Assembly: GCF_000420145.1 (NCBI RefSeq)
Contig: NZ_ATUJ01000004.1
Coordinates: 62,001-126,000 of the forward strand
Direction of reading: 5' to 3'
DNA: 64,000 bases
Origin: Paracoccus zeaxanthinifaciens ATCC 21588
Lineage (GTDB): Bacteria > Pseudomonadota > Alphaproteobacteria > Rhodobacterales > Rhodobacteraceae
A program made the translations under genes and the position numbers. Position 1 is the first letter of the stretch, and each line of letters starts with the position of its first letter. Under the pieces are notes generated by a model. That model saw nothing but the letters and a program-made list of their open reading frames with translations, had not been told where the DNA came from and made no database searches. This document shows positions 48,070-58,060 of this stretch, one piece after another.

Positions 48070-49455
48070 ATGGGCATCGACGCAAGGCTTGGCGACATCC
48101 TGACGCAGCTTGACAAGGGGCGCGAGGAAGCGCTCTCGCGGCTGTTCGAACTGCTGCGGATTCCCTCGATCTCGACCGACCCGGAATACGCCCCCGAGGT
48201 CCGCCGCGCCGCCGAATGGCTGGTCGCCGAACTGACGGATCTGGGGCTGGATGCGAAGCTGCACGACACGACCGGCCATCCGATGGTGGTGGCGCACACG
48301 CCTTCGGGCGATGCGCGTCCGGTGCTGTTCTACGGCCATTACGACGTGCAGCCGGTCGATCCGCTGAACCTGTGGGACCGCGATCCGTTCGATCCCGAAC
48401 TGCAGGACACGCCCGACGGCACGGTGATCCGCGCGCGCGGCGCGTCCGACGACAAGGGCCAGCTGATGACCTTCGTCGAGGCGCTGCGGGCGTGGAAGGC
48501 CGTCCACGGCACCCTGCCCACCGACCTGGTGCTGCTGTTCGAGGGCGAGGAGGAATCCGGCTCTCCGTCGCTGCTGCCCTTCCTGAATGCGCATCGCGAC
48601 GAGCTGTCGGCATCCATCGCGCTGATCTGCGACACGGGCCGCTATTCCGACGGGCGTCCCGCGATCACCACCCAGCTTCGCGGGCTGGTGGGCCAGGAGG
48701 TCGTGATCCGCGGCGCCGATCGCGACCTGCATTCGGGCGCCTTCGGTGGGCTGGCCGCGAACCCGATCATGGTGCTGTCGCAGGCGCTTGCGGCGCTCAA
48801 GGATGCGGATGGCCGCGTCACCCTGCCCGGCTTCTATGACGGGGTCGAGGACCTGCCCGAACAGCTGGCCCGCGACTGGGAGGCGCTGAACTTCGACGCG
48901 CAGGCCTTCCTTGGCGGTGTCGGCCTGAAGACCCCCATCGGTGAAAAGGGCCGCACGCCCTTGGAAATGCAGTGGAACCGCCCCACTGCCGAGATCAACG
49001 GCATCGCGGGGGGATATGCGGGCGATGGCTTCAAGACCGTCCTGCCCGCCGAGGCCCGCGCCAAGGTCAGCTTCCGCCTGACCGGCCAGCAGGACCCCGC
49101 GAAGATCCGCGACGCGTTCCAGGCGCATGTCCGCAGCTTCGTCCCCGACGACTGCCGGGTCGAGTTCCACGACCACGGTGCCAGCCCGGCCAGCGTCATG
49201 GACATCACCGATCCCGCCTTCGGCCTTGCCCGCGAGGCGCTGTCCGACGAATGGCAACAAGAGGCCGTCTTCATCGGCGCGGGCGGGTCCATCCCCATCG
49301 CGGGCGATTTCAAGCGGATGCTGGGCATGGACACGATGCTGATCGGCTTTGCCAAGGATGACGACCGCATCCATTCGCCGAACGAGAAATACGACCTCGA
49401 AAGCTTCGAGAAGGGCGCGCGGTCCTGGGCGCGCATCCTTGCCGCGCTGCGATAA
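48070..49455 (+). CDS. M20-family dipeptidase
   Basis: A 461-residue cytoplasmic zinc peptidase (carnosinase/CPG2-like). Metal ligands are in YGHYDVQP, GASDDKGQ and the catalytic Glu pair in FEGEEESGSP, with a dimerisation domain from about 190 to 310. The likely substrates are dipeptides or N-acylated amino acids. It is divergent from hemA and ends in a bidirectional terminator. Confidence 0.94.
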   Translation: MGIDARLGDILTQLDKGREEALSRLFELLRIPSISTDPEYAPEVRRAAEWLVAELTDLGLDAKLHDTTGHPMVVAHTPSGDARPVLFYGHYDVQPVDPLNLWDRDPFDPELQDTPDGTVIRARGASDDKGQLMTFVEALRAWKAVHGTLPTDLVLLFEGEEESGSPSLLPFLNAHRDELSASIALICDTGRYSDGRPAITTQLRGLVGQEVVIRGADRDLHSGAFGGLAANPIMVLSQALAALKDADGRVTLPGFYDGVEDLPEQLARDWEALNFDAQAFLGGVGLKTPIGEKGRTPLEMQWNRPTAEINGIAGGYAGDGFKTVLPAEARAKVSFRLTGQQDPAKIRDAFQAHVRSFVPDDCRVEFHDHGASPASVMDITDPAFGLAREALSDEWQQEAVFIGAGGSIPIAGDFKRMLGMDTMLIGFAKDDDRIHSPNEKYDLESFEKGARSWARILAALR

Positions 49456-49459
49456 GGGA

Positions 49460-49485
49460 AAGGGGCGGTGTTCTCACCGCCCCTT
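49460..49485. terminator. Bidirectional terminator after the M20 gene
   Basis: A perfect 11-bp stem AAGGGGCGGTG/CACCGCCCCTT with a TTCT loop. It serves the M20 gene and the convergent lipoprotein gene. Confidence 0.9.
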
Positions 49486-49509
49486 CTTCGTCCCCCGCTC
49501 GATTATCTC

Positions 49510-50118
49510 TCAGCTCTCGGTCGAGCAGTAGCTCTGCGACGAGGTCCATGCCGCGATGTCGGCCCGCTTGCGGTCGCTGCGCATCGGCGCCCAGTCGCGG
49601 GCAACGCCGCGCCAGCCGTCGCCATCATGTGCGACCGCGTTATCGCGCCCGACCTGGTGCGACATGATCTTGACCGCGCAGGACATGTTGTCCGCGCCGT
49701 TCTTGATGTTGCCGGTGCAACCGTAATGCCGCCAGGTCGCGGGCGCGATCTGCATCAGCCCCAGCCAGCGGCCGCCGCCGCCCGAAGCCTGCGGGTTGTA
49801 GGTGCTTTCGTGCTTGGCCACCGCCGACAGCAGGCCCGCCCAGAACGCGCGGCGGCCCGTTTGGGTCAGCTCGCGATAGTTGGGGCAATACTCGTTGATG
49901 TCCTGGGGCACCTGCGACAGGATCGTCGCCCCTTCGCGGTCCAGTGCCGCCAGCGTCGCGCGGGTCCATTCGCTGGATCCCTGCTGTCCCCACCGCATCG
50001 GAGGCGTTTGCGCCAGGGCCATCTCCTGCACTTGGACCTCGGCCTTTACCTCGGCCTTCGGGGTTTGGGTGCAGGCAGTGGCAACGGCCAGTGCGGCAAG
50101 AGAGAGCGCGATGCGCAT
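49510..50118 (-). CDS. Lytic transglycosylase-like (SLT-domain) lipoprotein
   Basis: A 202-residue protein with a lipoprotein signal (LAVATAC, Cys16). The C-terminal domain matches the goose-lysozyme/SLT fold: AVAKHESTYNPQASGG, with the catalytic-type Glu in KHES, and WLGLMQIAPATWRHYGC. It should cleave peptidoglycan glycan strands in the periplasm. The start at 50118 has a GAGG site; the longer upstream frame contains no secretion-type sequence. It is convergent with the M20 gene. Confidence 0.83.
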   Translation of the reverse strand: MRIALSLAALAVATACTQTPKAEVKAEVQVQEMALAQTPPMRWGQQGSSEWTRATLAALDREGATILSQVPQDINEYCPNYRELTQTGRRAFWAGLLSAVAKHESTYNPQASGGGGRWLGLMQIAPATWRHYGCTGNIKNGADNMSCAVKIMSHQVGRDNAVAHDGDGWRGVARDWAPMRSDRKRADIAAWTSSQSYCSTES

Positions 50119-50393
50119 TCGGACCTCGGCGGGTTGTTTCGTCGCCGTCCTGATTATCGACCCCGCGGAATCCCGCAAGCTTGGCGTGGCAGGCTCGGCA
50201 AGATCACGCCAATCGCCGGCGATGCGTGACGCAATCCCGCCCAAGGCCCGGCGAAATCCCGCATTCGTTAGAATGCGCGCGATTTTCGTGCTTGGCGGGT
50301 GCGCTCGAATCGCGGGCGTCATTGCGGCCCGTGACAAGCCCCGCGCCATCGCGTAGAAGCCCGCCAAGACCGATAGAACGCAATGAGGCGCCG

Positions 50394-51905
50394 ATGCTTG
50401 ACCTGACCTTCACCCCACCCGAGCCCAAGGTGATCCAGGGCGCGACAAGCGACTGGGAACTGGTGATCGGGCTGGAGGTCCACGCGCAGGTGGCTTCGAA
50501 GGCCAAGCTGTTCTCGGGCGCGTCCACCGAATTCGGGGCCGAACCCAACAGCAACGTGGCCTTCGTCGACAGCGCAATGCCCGGCATGCTGCCCGTCATC
50601 AACGAGTTCTGCGTGGCGCAAGCCGTGCGCACGGGTCTGGGCCTGAAGGCCGCGATCAACCTGTTCAGCGCCTTCGACCGCAAGAACTACTTCTATCCCG
50701 ACCTTCCGCAGGGCTATCAGATCAGCCAGCTCTATCACCCCATCGTGGGCGAGGGAGAGGTGATCGTGGACATGGCACCGGGCATCGCCCGCCGCGTCCG
50801 CATCGAGCGCATCCACCTGGAACAGGACGCGGGCAAGTCGATCCACGACATGGATCCCAACATGTCCTTCGTCGACCTGAACCGCACGGGCGTCGCCCTG
50901 ATGGAGATCGTCAGCCGCCCCGACATCCGCGGCCCCGAAGAGGCTGCCGCCTATGTCGGCAAGCTGCGCCAGATCATGCGTTACCTGGGCACCTGTGACG
51001 GGAACATGCAGAACGGCAACCTGCGCGCCGACGTCAATGTCAGCGTCTGCAAGCCCGGCGCCTATGAGAAATACCAGGAGACCGGCGATTTCGGCCATCT
51101 GGGCACCCGCTGCGAGATCAAGAACATGAACTCGCTGCGCTTCATCCAGGCCGCGATCGACTACGAGGCCCGCCGCCAGATCGCCATTCTCGAGGATGGC
51201 GGAAAGATCGTGCAGGAAACGCGCCTCTACGATCCCGACAAGGGCGAGACGCGCTCGATGCGGTCCAAGGAAGAGGCGCATGATTACCGCTACTTCCCCG
51301 ATCCCGACCTGCTTCCGCTCGAGATCGAGCAGGCATGGGTGGACGACATCGCCGCCGACATGCCGGAACTGCCGGACGAGAAGAAGGCGCGCTTCGTCAA
51401 GGATATGGGCCTGTCGGAATACGACGCGGGCGTCCTGACCGCCGAGGTCGAGAGCGCGAACTTCTTCGAGGCGGTCGCCTCGGGGCGCGATGGCAAGATG
51501 GCCGCGAACTGGGTCATCAACGAGCTGTTCGGCCGCCTGAACAAGGAAGGGCTGACCATTCAGACCTCGCCCATCTCGGCGGCGCAACTGGGCGGCGTGA
51601 TCGACCTGATCGCCAAGGGCGACATCTCGGGCAAGATCGCCAAGGACCTGTTCGAGATCCTGTGGACCGAAGGCGGCGACCCGGCCGAGATCGTCGAGGC
51701 CCGCGGCATGAAGCAGGTCACCGACCTCGGCGCCATCGAGGCCGCGGTCGACGAGATCATCGCCGCGAACCCCGCGCAGGTCGAGAAGGCCAAGGCCAAC
51801 CCGAAGCTCGCAGGCTGGTTCGTCGGCCAGGTCCTGAAGGCCACGGGCGGCAAGGCCAACCCCGCCGCCGTCAACGAACTGGTCGCGAAGAAGCTGAACG
51901 GCTGA
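50394..51905 (+). CDS. gatB: Aspartyl/glutamyl-tRNA amidotransferase subunit B
   Basis: GatB binds the misacylated tRNA in the GatCAB complex that makes Gln-tRNA or Asn-tRNA. The 503-residue protein shows [50 protein letters not shown] and the C-terminal YqeY-like tail domain. gatA and gatC are not in the window. It is followed by a hairpin and the DUF4177 gene. Confidence 0.97.
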   Translation: MLDLTFTPPEPKVIQGATSDWELVIGLEVHAQVASKAKLFSGASTEFGAEPNSNVAFVDSAMPGMLPVINEFCVAQAVRTGLGLKAAINLFSAFDRKNYFYPDLPQGYQISQLYHPIVGEGEVIVDMAPGIARRVRIERIHLEQDAGKSIHDMDPNMSFVDLNRTGVALMEIVSRPDIRGPEEAAAYVGKLRQIMRYLGTCDGNMQNGNLRADVNVSVCKPGAYEKYQETGDFGHLGTRCEIKNMNSLRFIQAAIDYEARRQIAILEDGGKIVQETRLYDPDKGETRSMRSKEEAHDYRYFPDPDLLPLEIEQAWVDDIAADMPELPDEKKARFVKDMGLSEYDAGVLTAEVESANFFEAVASGRDGKMAANWVINELFGRLNKEGLTIQTSPISAAQLGGVIDLIAKGDISGKIAKDLFEILWTEGGDPAEIVEARGMKQVTDLGAIEAAVDEIIAANPAQVEKAKANPKLAGWFVGQVLKATGGKANPAAVNELVAKKLNG

Positions 51906-51913
51906 CCCCGCAT

Positions 51914-51939
51914 CCGCCGCGGGCGACCGCGGCGGCTTT
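51914..51939 (+). terminator. Hairpin after gatB
   Basis: A perfect 9-bp stem CCGCCGCGG/CCGCGGCGG with a GCGA loop, followed by CTTT. It lies between gatB and the DUF4177 gene and may reduce read-through. Confidence 0.7.
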
Positions 51940-51955
51940 CCCTTCAGGAGGACGC

Positions 51956-52195
51956 ATGGACGCCTTTGAATACACGGTCATTCCCGCCCCCTCGCGCGGG
52001 GAAAAGGACAGCCAGGCCAAGACCGCGACCGACCGCTATGCGCTGGCCGTCACGTCCGAGCTGAACCGCATGGCGGCGGAGGGCTGGGAATACCTGCGCG
52101 CCGAGGCCCTGCCGAGCGAGGAACGCAGCGGCCTGACCGGGCGCGTCACGACCTATCACAACCTGCTGGTGTTCCGTCGCCCGAAGAAGCGCTGA
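51956..52195 (+). CDS. DUF4177-domain small protein
   Basis: A 79-residue protein with an excellent AGGAGG site. FEYTVIPAPSRGEK at the N-terminus and the central MAAEGWEYLRAEALP match DUF4177, a family of small proteins of unknown function. Its stop codon abuts the stop of the convergent amidotransferase gene. Confidence 0.82.
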   Translation: MDAFEYTVIPAPSRGEKDSQAKTATDRYALAVTSELNRMAAEGWEYLRAEALPSEERSGLTGRVTTYHNLLVFRRPKKR

Positions 52196-52990
52196 TCACG
52201 CCGCGCGTGTCAGGCGCATCGGGGCGAAATCCTCGATCCTGACCTGCGCGCGGTCGAAGGTGCAGAAACTGCCGGGCGGCACCTCGATCCAGTCCGCCTG
52301 GTCCTGCTCCAGCGGTTCGGAGACGACGGCGAAACCCTGCCTGCTGTTCGACCACCGATAATAGAGCGAGGGCGCGTGATCGTCGCTGGCCGTCCGCAGG
52401 GCGAACAGCCGTCGACCGTCCGACAGCGCACAGGCCGCACGCATATGCGGCGCCTCGCCCCGCTCTCGCGCCAGGGCGGTCAACCGGCCTATCGCGATCT
52501 CCAACGCGGATTTCGGATCCTCGTCCAGCCCCGCCCCAAGCGCGATCAGGAACAGCGCCTCGCTGTCGGTCGCGCCCATGCGGTGGCCGTATTGCGCATC
52601 CGCGATCAGCGCATCGGCCTGCCTGCGGAACCTGTCATAGCCGCCGAACTGCCCGTTATGCATGAAGGACCAGCGCCCCACCGCGAAGGGATGGCAGTTG
52701 TTCCGGCTGGTCGCCGTCCCGGTCGAGGCCCGCACATGCGCAAGGAACAGGCCGGACCGCACCTGCCCGACAAGGCTGCGAAGATTGGGGTCGGACCATG
52801 CAGGCATGACATCGCGGTACAGACCCGGCTCGGGCCGTTCGCCGTACCAGGCAAGCCCGAACCCGTCCGCGTTCACCGGCGTCGGGCAGCGCGTCGCGCC
52901 CTGGCTCTGCCGGATCAGCGAATGCGCCGGTCGGCTGACGATGTCTTCCAGGAATATCGGTTGGCCCACATAGGCGGCCCAACGGCACAT
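52196..52990 (-). CDS. Class II glutamine amidotransferase (EgtC/YafJ-like)
   Basis: A 264-residue Ntn hydrolase whose nucleophile is Cys2 after Met removal (MCRWAAY). Family motifs include NADGFGLAWYG, FLAHVRASTG and NCHPFAVGRWSFMHNG. Relatives include EgtC of ergothioneine biosynthesis and YafJ; without other egt genes nearby the substrate is unresolved. It is convergent with and immediately adjacent to the DUF4177 gene. Confidence 0.9.
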   Translation of the reverse strand: MCRWAAYVGQPIFLEDIVSRPAHSLIRQSQGATRCPTPVNADGFGLAWYGERPEPGLYRDVMPAWSDPNLRSLVGQVRSGLFLAHVRASTGTATSRNNCHPFAVGRWSFMHNGQFGGYDRFRRQADALIADAQYGHRMGATDSEALFLIALGAGLDEDPKSALEIAIGRLTALARERGEAPHMRAACALSDGRRLFALRTASDDHAPSLYYRWSNSRQGFAVVSEPLEQDQADWIEVPPGSFCTFDRAQVRIEDFAPMRLTRAA

Positions 52991-53055
52991 GGCACTGCCC
53001 CATCATGACTGCTTTGCGACAGTCCTAGCATGACGGGGCAGGCATTGGCACGCGG

Positions 53056-53352
53056 TTACGTCGCGGCGGGTGCCTCTTCGACGATCACCAGGTCGCGTTC
53101 GCTCGCGCCCTTGGCATGTTCCAGCGCGGCCTGGTACTCGCTGCTCTCATAGCAGGCAACAGCGGCCTCAAGGCTGGGAAAGCGCACGACGACGTTGCGC
53201 GCGCGATCGCGCCCCTCGAGCTGCCGGTGACGGGACCCACGGGCAAGGAAAACCCCGCCATGGCCCTCGATCGCCGGACCCGCAGCCTTGGCATAGCGGC
53301 CATAGGCTTCGGCATCCGTCACATGAACATTTGCAATCCAGAGTGCGGTCAT
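53056..53352 (-). CDS. DUF1330-family small protein
   Basis: A 98-residue protein of the DUF1330 (dimeric alpha/beta-barrel) family, with [20 protein letters not shown] and [20 protein letters not shown]. Its function is unknown. Its start codon overlaps the alaS stop by four bases (ATGA), so it is translated as the second gene of an alaS operon. Confidence 0.88.
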   Translation of the reverse strand: MTALWIANVHVTDAEAYGRYAKAAGPAIEGHGGVFLARGSRHRQLEGRDRARNVVVRFPSLEAAVACYESSEYQAALEHAKGASERDLVIVEEAPAAT

Positions 53353-56006
53353 TTGCTGTCCTCGATCAGTTTGCGTGCGTCCTGGAACGCGGTTTCCGCG
53401 GCCGCAAGCGAGGGGGCGCCGCCCTGTGCGCGGTCGGGGCGGCCGCCACCGCCTTTGCCGCCAAGCGCCGCGGTCGCCGCCTGGACCAGAGCGACCGCGC
53501 TGATCCGATCCGTCAGATCCGCGGTCACCCCGGCCGCAACGGTGGCCTTGCCATCGGCTTCGGCCAGCACCAGAACCGCACCGCTGCCCAGCTGGGATTT
53601 CATGTCATCGACCAGGCCGCCCAGCTCCTTGCCGCCGACGCCCTCGACCGTGCGACCGATGAACTTCACGCCCGCGATCTCCTCGGCCTCGGATGCGCCA
53701 CCGGCACCCATGGCAAGCTGGCGCTTCAGCTGCGCGACCTCGTTGGCCAGCGCCTTGCGTTCGTCCGACAGCGCCTTGACGCGGTTCACGACCTCGCCCG
53801 CCTGTGCCTTGAGGATGCCTGCGATCTCGCCCAGTTGGCGGTCGGCGTCGCGCAGGTGGTCCATCGCAGCCTGGCCCGTCAGAGCCTCGATCCGGCGCAC
53901 GCCCGCGCTGGACGCACTGTCGCTCAGCAGCGCGAAGGCGCCGATATCGCCGGTGCGCGCGACATGCGTACCGCCGCACAGTTCCAGCGAATAGGTCCGG
54001 CCGTCCGTGCCCTTGCCGCTGCCGTCCTGCGCGCCCATCGACACGACCCGAACCTCGTCGCCGTATTTCTCGCCGAACAGGGCCTGCGCGCCGATCGCGC
54101 GGGCATCGTCCGGCGTCATGATGCGCGTCACGACCGGGCTGTTCTGGCGGACGTATTCGTTCACCTCGGCCTCAATCCGCGACATTTCTTCGGGGGTGAC
54201 GGCATGGTTGTGGCTGAAATCGAAGCGCAGGCGGTCCGGCGCGTTCAGGCTGCCCCGTTGCGCGACGTGATCGCCAAGCGCGCGACGCAGCGCCTCGTGC
54301 AGCAGGTGCGTGGCCGAGTGGTTCGCACGGATCGCGCCGCGACGGTCGTGATCGACCGAAAGCTGCGCGCCCTGCCCCGGCGCGATGGTGCCCATCGTCA
54401 CCTCGGCCTGGTGCAGGAAGACACCCGCGACCTTCTTGGTGTCGGTCACGCGTGCCGCGCCGGTCTCGGTCTTGATCAGGCCGGTATCCCCGACCTGACC
54501 GCCCGATTCCGCATAGAAGGGCGACTGGTTGACGACGATGGCGATGCTTGCGCCCTCGGCGGCCTCGGTCACTGCAGCACCGTCGGCGACCAGCGCCAAA
54601 ACCTGGCCCTCGGCCTCTTCGGTGTCATAGCCCAGGAATTCGGTCGCGCCGTGCTCCTCGGCCAGCTCGAACCAGATCGCGGCGTCCTTCGTCTCGCCCG
54701 AGCCGCTCCAGGCGGCGCGCGCCTTGGCCTTCTGCTCGGCCATGGCGCTGTCGAAGCCCTCGGTATCGACGGCGCGGCCCTTCTCGCGCAGCGCGTCCTG
54801 CGTCAGATCCAGCGGGAAGCCATAGGTGTCGTACAGCTTGAACGCGGCCTCGCCCGGCAGGTTCGCACCTTCGGGCAGCTTGCCCAGTTCGTCGTCCAGC
54901 AGGCGCAGCCCGCGGTCCAGCGTCTGGCGGAAGCGCGTCTCCTCGGACCGCAGCGTTTCCTCGATCAGGGCCTGCGCGCGGTTCAGTTCGGGATAGGCCG
55001 CGCCCATCTGGTGGACCAGCGAGGGCACAAGGCGGTGCATCAGCGGGTCCTGTGCGCCCAGGATGTGGGCGTGACGCATCGCGCGGCGCATGATGCGGCG
55101 CAGGACGTAACCGCGCCCCTCGTTGCTGGGCATGACGCCATCGGCGATGAGGAAGCTCGTGGACCGCAGGTGGTCCGCGATGACGCGGTGATGCACCTTG
55201 CCCGGACCGTCGGGATCCGCGCTGGTCGCATGCGCGCTGGCCTCGATCAGGCTGCGCATCAGGTCGGTGTCATAGTTGTCGTGCTTGCCCTGCAGCAGCG
55301 CACCGATGCGTTCCAGCCCCATGCCAGTATCGATCGACTGCATGTCCAGCGCGCGCATCGAGCCGTCCTCGAACTGCTCGTTCTGCATGAAGACGATGTT
55401 CCAGATCTCGATGAAGCGATCGCCATCCTCGTCGGGCGAACCCGGAGGGCCGCCCCAGATGTGGTCGCCATGGTCGAAGAAGATCTCGGTGCAGGGACCG
55501 CAGGGGCCGGTCGGGCCCATCTGCCAGAAATTGTCGCTGGTCGGGATGCGGATGATGCGGTCGTCGGACAGGCCCGCGACCTTCTTCCAGATATCCGCGG
55601 CCTCGTCATCGGTGTGATAGACGGTGACCAGCAGCTTTTCCTTCGGGATGCCGAATTCCTTGGTCAGCAGTTCCCAGGCATAGGGGATCGCCTCGGTCTT
55701 GAAGTAGTTGCCGAAGCTGAAATTGCCCAGCATCTCGAAGAAGGTGTGGTGCCGCGCGGTATAGCCCACATTGTCCAGGTCGTTGTGCTTGCCGCCTGCA
55801 CGGACGCATTTCTGCGCGCTGGTCGCACGGTTGTAGTCGCGCGTCTCGACCCCGGTGAACAGGTTCTTGAACTGGACCATCCCCGAATTCGCGAACATCA
55901 GCGTCGGGTCGTTGCGCGGAACAAGCGGGCTGCTGTCGACGACACGGTGGCCGTTCTTTTCGAAGTAGCCGAGGAAGGTGGAACGGATATCGTTCAAGCT
56001 GGGCAT
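53349..56006 (-). CDS. alaS: Alanyl-tRNA synthetase
   Basis: The 885-residue class II enzyme that charges tRNA-Ala. It has the catalytic core ([15 protein letters not shown]), the editing domain with [12 protein letters not shown] and [13 protein letters not shown], and the C-Ala domain at the end. Length and motifs are typical. It lies downstream of recA on the same strand with 159 bases between, and is followed by the overlapping DUF1330 gene. Confidence 0.98.
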   Translation of the reverse strand: MPSLNDIRSTFLGYFEKNGHRVVDSSPLVPRNDPTLMFANSGMVQFKNLFTGVETRDYNRATSAQKCVRAGGKHNDLDNVGYTARHHTFFEMLGNFSFGNYFKTEAIPYAWELLTKEFGIPKEKLLVTVYHTDDEAADIWKKVAGLSDDRIIRIPTSDNFWQMGPTGPCGPCTEIFFDHGDHIWGGPPGSPDEDGDRFIEIWNIVFMQNEQFEDGSMRALDMQSIDTGMGLERIGALLQGKHDNYDTDLMRSLIEASAHATSADPDGPGKVHHRVIADHLRSTSFLIADGVMPSNEGRGYVLRRIMRRAMRHAHILGAQDPLMHRLVPSLVHQMGAAYPELNRAQALIEETLRSEETRFRQTLDRGLRLLDDELGKLPEGANLPGEAAFKLYDTYGFPLDLTQDALREKGRAVDTEGFDSAMAEQKAKARAAWSGSGETKDAAIWFELAEEHGATEFLGYDTEEAEGQVLALVADGAAVTEAAEGASIAIVVNQSPFYAESGGQVGDTGLIKTETGAARVTDTKKVAGVFLHQAEVTMGTIAPGQGAQLSVDHDRRGAIRANHSATHLLHEALRRALGDHVAQRGSLNAPDRLRFDFSHNHAVTPEEMSRIEAEVNEYVRQNSPVVTRIMTPDDARAIGAQALFGEKYGDEVRVVSMGAQDGSGKGTDGRTYSLELCGGTHVARTGDIGAFALLSDSASSAGVRRIEALTGQAAMDHLRDADRQLGEIAGILKAQAGEVVNRVKALSDERKALANEVAQLKRQLAMGAGGASEAEEIAGVKFIGRTVEGVGGKELGGLVDDMKSQLGSGAVLVLAEADGKATVAAGVTADLTDRISAVALVQAATAALGGKGGGGRPDRAQGGAPSLAAAETAFQDARKLIEDSK

Positions 56007-56110
56007 GGCGGGCCTTCATGCAATGAGTACTGTGCCGGCAGACCGGTTTGCCGGATGGTCTAACGGCCCCCCGCAGCGCTGTCCAGCAATCGCGGACGGG
56101 CGGAACGCAG

Positions 56111-56135
56111 AACGCCGGGCACATGGCCCGGCGTT
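56111..56135 (-). terminator. Hairpin after recA
   Basis: A 10-bp stem AACGCCGGGC/GCCCGGCGTT with a 5-base loop, 31 bases beyond the recA stop. T-runs are minimal. Confidence 0.6.
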
Positions 56136-56165
56136 CGTGCGGTTTACCGGTCGATCGGTTCCCGG

Positions 56166-57239
56166 TCAGTCCTCGGTCAGGGCGTCGTCGCCCTCGCCGC
56201 CATCCATGCCGAACTCCAACCCGTGGCTGGCGCGGATCTTATCCTCGATCGCATAGGCGATCTCGGGGCGGTCGCGCAGGAACTGCTTGGCGTTCTCGCG
56301 GCCCTGGCCGATACGCTCGTCGCCATAGGAATACCAGGCGCCCGACTTCTCGACCACGCCGGCCTTCACGCCCAGGTCGATCAACTCGCCGACCTTGCTG
56401 ATGCCTTGGCCGTACATGATGTCGAAATCGACCTGCCGGAACGGAGGCGCGACCTTGTTCTTGACGACCTTCACGCGGGTCGTGTTGCCCGTCACCTCGT
56501 CGCGGTCCTTGACCGAACCGGTGCGGCGGATGTCCAGGCGGACCGAGGCATAGAACTTCAGCGCGTTGCCGCCCGTGGTCGTCTCGGGGCTGCCGAACAT
56601 GACGCCGATCTTCATGCGGATCTGGTTGATGAAGATCACCATGCAGTTGCTGCGCCCGATGCTGGCGGTCAGCTTGCGCATGGCCTGGCTCATCAGGCGG
56701 GCCTGGCTGCCCATCTGCATGTCGCCCATGTCGCCCTCGATCTCGGATTTGGGCGTCAGCGCCGCGACCGAGTCGACCACCACGAGGTTCACCGCGCCCG
56801 AGCGGACCAGCGTGTCCACGATCTCCAGCGCCTGCTCGCCCGTGTCGGGCTGGCTGATCAGCAGCTCGTCCAGGTTCACGCCCAGCTTCTTGGCGTATTG
56901 CGGATCCAGCGCGTGCTCGGCGTCGACGAATGCGCAGACCCCGCCCTTCTTCTGTTCCTCGGCCACGACGTGCAGCGTCAGCGTCGTCTTGCCCGAGCTT
57001 TCCGGCCCGAAGATCTCGATGATGCGGCCCTTCGGCAGGCCGCCGATGCCAAGCGCGATATCGAGGCCAAGCGAGCCGGTCGAGGTCGCCTCGATCTCGG
57101 CGACGGGGCTGTCCTTGCCAAGCTTCATGATCGAGCCCTTGCCGAACTGGCGTTCGATCTGGGCCAGGGCGCTGTCGAGGGCCTTCTGCTTGTCGGCAGT
57201 CCGTTTGTCAGTCATGTCGAAAATGCTCGCCTGTGCCAT
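56166..57239 (-). CDS. recA: Recombinase RecA
   Basis: The 357-residue DNA recombinase and SOS co-protease. Walker A is GPESSGKTT (78-86), Walker B is in [12 protein letters not shown], and the L2 loop has [17 protein letters not shown]. The start is the ATG at 57239; another at 57215 (MTDKR) is possible. An SOS box lies about 59 bases upstream. The acidic C-terminal tail ([12 protein letters not shown]) is typical. Confidence 0.98.
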   Translation of the reverse strand: MAQASIFDMTDKRTADKQKALDSALAQIERQFGKGSIMKLGKDSPVAEIEATSTGSLGLDIALGIGGLPKGRIIEIFGPESSGKTTLTLHVVAEEQKKGGVCAFVDAEHALDPQYAKKLGVNLDELLISQPDTGEQALEIVDTLVRSGAVNLVVVDSVAALTPKSEIEGDMGDMQMGSQARLMSQAMRKLTASIGRSNCMVIFINQIRMKIGVMFGSPETTTGGNALKFYASVRLDIRRTGSVKDRDEVTGNTTRVKVVKNKVAPPFRQVDFDIMYGQGISKVGELIDLGVKAGVVEKSGAWYSYGDERIGQGRENAKQFLRDRPEIAYAIEDKIRASHGLEFGMDGGEGDDALTED

Positions 57240-57297
57240 TCAATCATCCTTGTTATTCCACAGCCCCCCGTTCGGGGCAATCAAAACACCGGTGGAT

Positions 57298-57312
57298 GTT
57301 CGCTTCTTGTTC
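57298..57312. promoter_or_regulatory. LexA (SOS) box upstream of recA
   Basis: GTTC-GCTTCTT-GTTC matches the alphaproteobacterial SOS consensus GTTC-N7-GTTC exactly (GAAC-N7-GAAC on the recA strand). It lies 59-73 bases before recA. Confidence 0.88.
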
Positions 57313-57398
57313 TGCCCATAGATGCGACAGTTCACAGACGATTTCAAGATGATCTTGGTTAACATCCCATCCGCCCGCCAAGCATAGGCGGCGATGTC

Positions 57399-57414
57399 TT
57401 AACGAACCGTTTAC
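57399..57414 (+). promoter_or_regulatory. Near-consensus CtrA-type box upstream of the sulfotransferase-like gene
   Basis: TTAA-CGAACCG-TTTAC differs from TTAA-N7-TTAAC by one base, 62 bases before the ATG at 57476. A further TTAAC half site lies at 57359-57363. Confidence 0.4.
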
Positions 57415-57475
57415 ACGCACGCCCGCTTTCGATATTCCGGTTTGGGAAAACGAAATCCGAGGATCGACGACTGGC

Positions 57476-58060
57476 ATGCTGATATTCTGGGAACAAAGGC
57501 TCGTATTCCTGGCAAACCCCAAGACCGGTTCTTCGGCGATCGAGATGGCGCTGGAATCGCTTGCCTCGGCGGCGTTGCAGCGGCCCGCCATGCTGAAGCA
57601 CACCGATGTCGCGACCTTCCGTCGCCATGTCGGCCCCTGGCTTCAGGCGCAGACGGGCGAGGCCTTCACGACCGTCGCGCTCATGCGCGAACCCGTCGAC
57701 TGGCTGCGCAGCTGGTACCGCTTCAAGCTGCGCGACGATCACGACGACCCCCACCACGCGATGCAGGGTGTCAGCTTCGCGCGCTTTGCGGAACTCTATG
57801 CCGCCGATGACGGTCCGTCGCGGCTGGGCATCGGGTCGCAGGCGGGCTTCCTGACCGATGGCGATGCCCATGCCGACTGCATCTTCCGCTATGAGCAGAT
57901 CCAGGACTTCGTGGACTTCCTCGAGAACCGGCTCGACTGCGCGATCGAACTGCCGCGCATCAACGTCCCGCCAAGCGTCGATGTCGCCCTGTCCGACGAG
58001 GCCGAGGAGGACCTGCGCGAACTGATGGCCGAGGACATGATGCTGTACGACAGCATCTAG
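57476..58060 (+). CDS. Sulfotransferase-like protein
   Basis: A 194-residue protein. FLANPKTGSSAIEMAL (about 11-26) resembles the 5'-phosphosulfate-binding loop of PAPS sulfotransferases, and MREPVDWLRSWYRF (69-82) the 3'-phosphate-binding motif. The rest is diverged and shorter than most sulfotransferases, so the substrate is unknown. Its stop overlaps the cckA stop (CTAG). A near-CtrA box lies upstream. Confidence 0.75.
   Translation: MLIFWEQRLVFLANPKTGSSAIEMALESLASAALQRPAMLKHTDVATFRRHVGPWLQAQTGEAFTTVALMREPVDWLRSWYRFKLRDDHDDPHHAMQGVSFARFAELYAADDGPSRLGIGSQAGFLTDGDAHADCIFRYEQIQDFVDFLENRLDCAIELPRINVPPSVDVALSDEAEEDLRELMAEDMMLYDSI

Noticed and set aside
50119..50367. Longer start for the transglycosylase-like lipoprotein, up to 50367
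   Set aside because: Added residues are Arg/Ala-rich without a signal peptide, while the lipobox needs the start at 50118.
53070..56063. Long open frame (about 997 codons) antisense to alaS
   Set aside because: Shadow of alaS; low-complexity composition and no ribosome binding site or domains.
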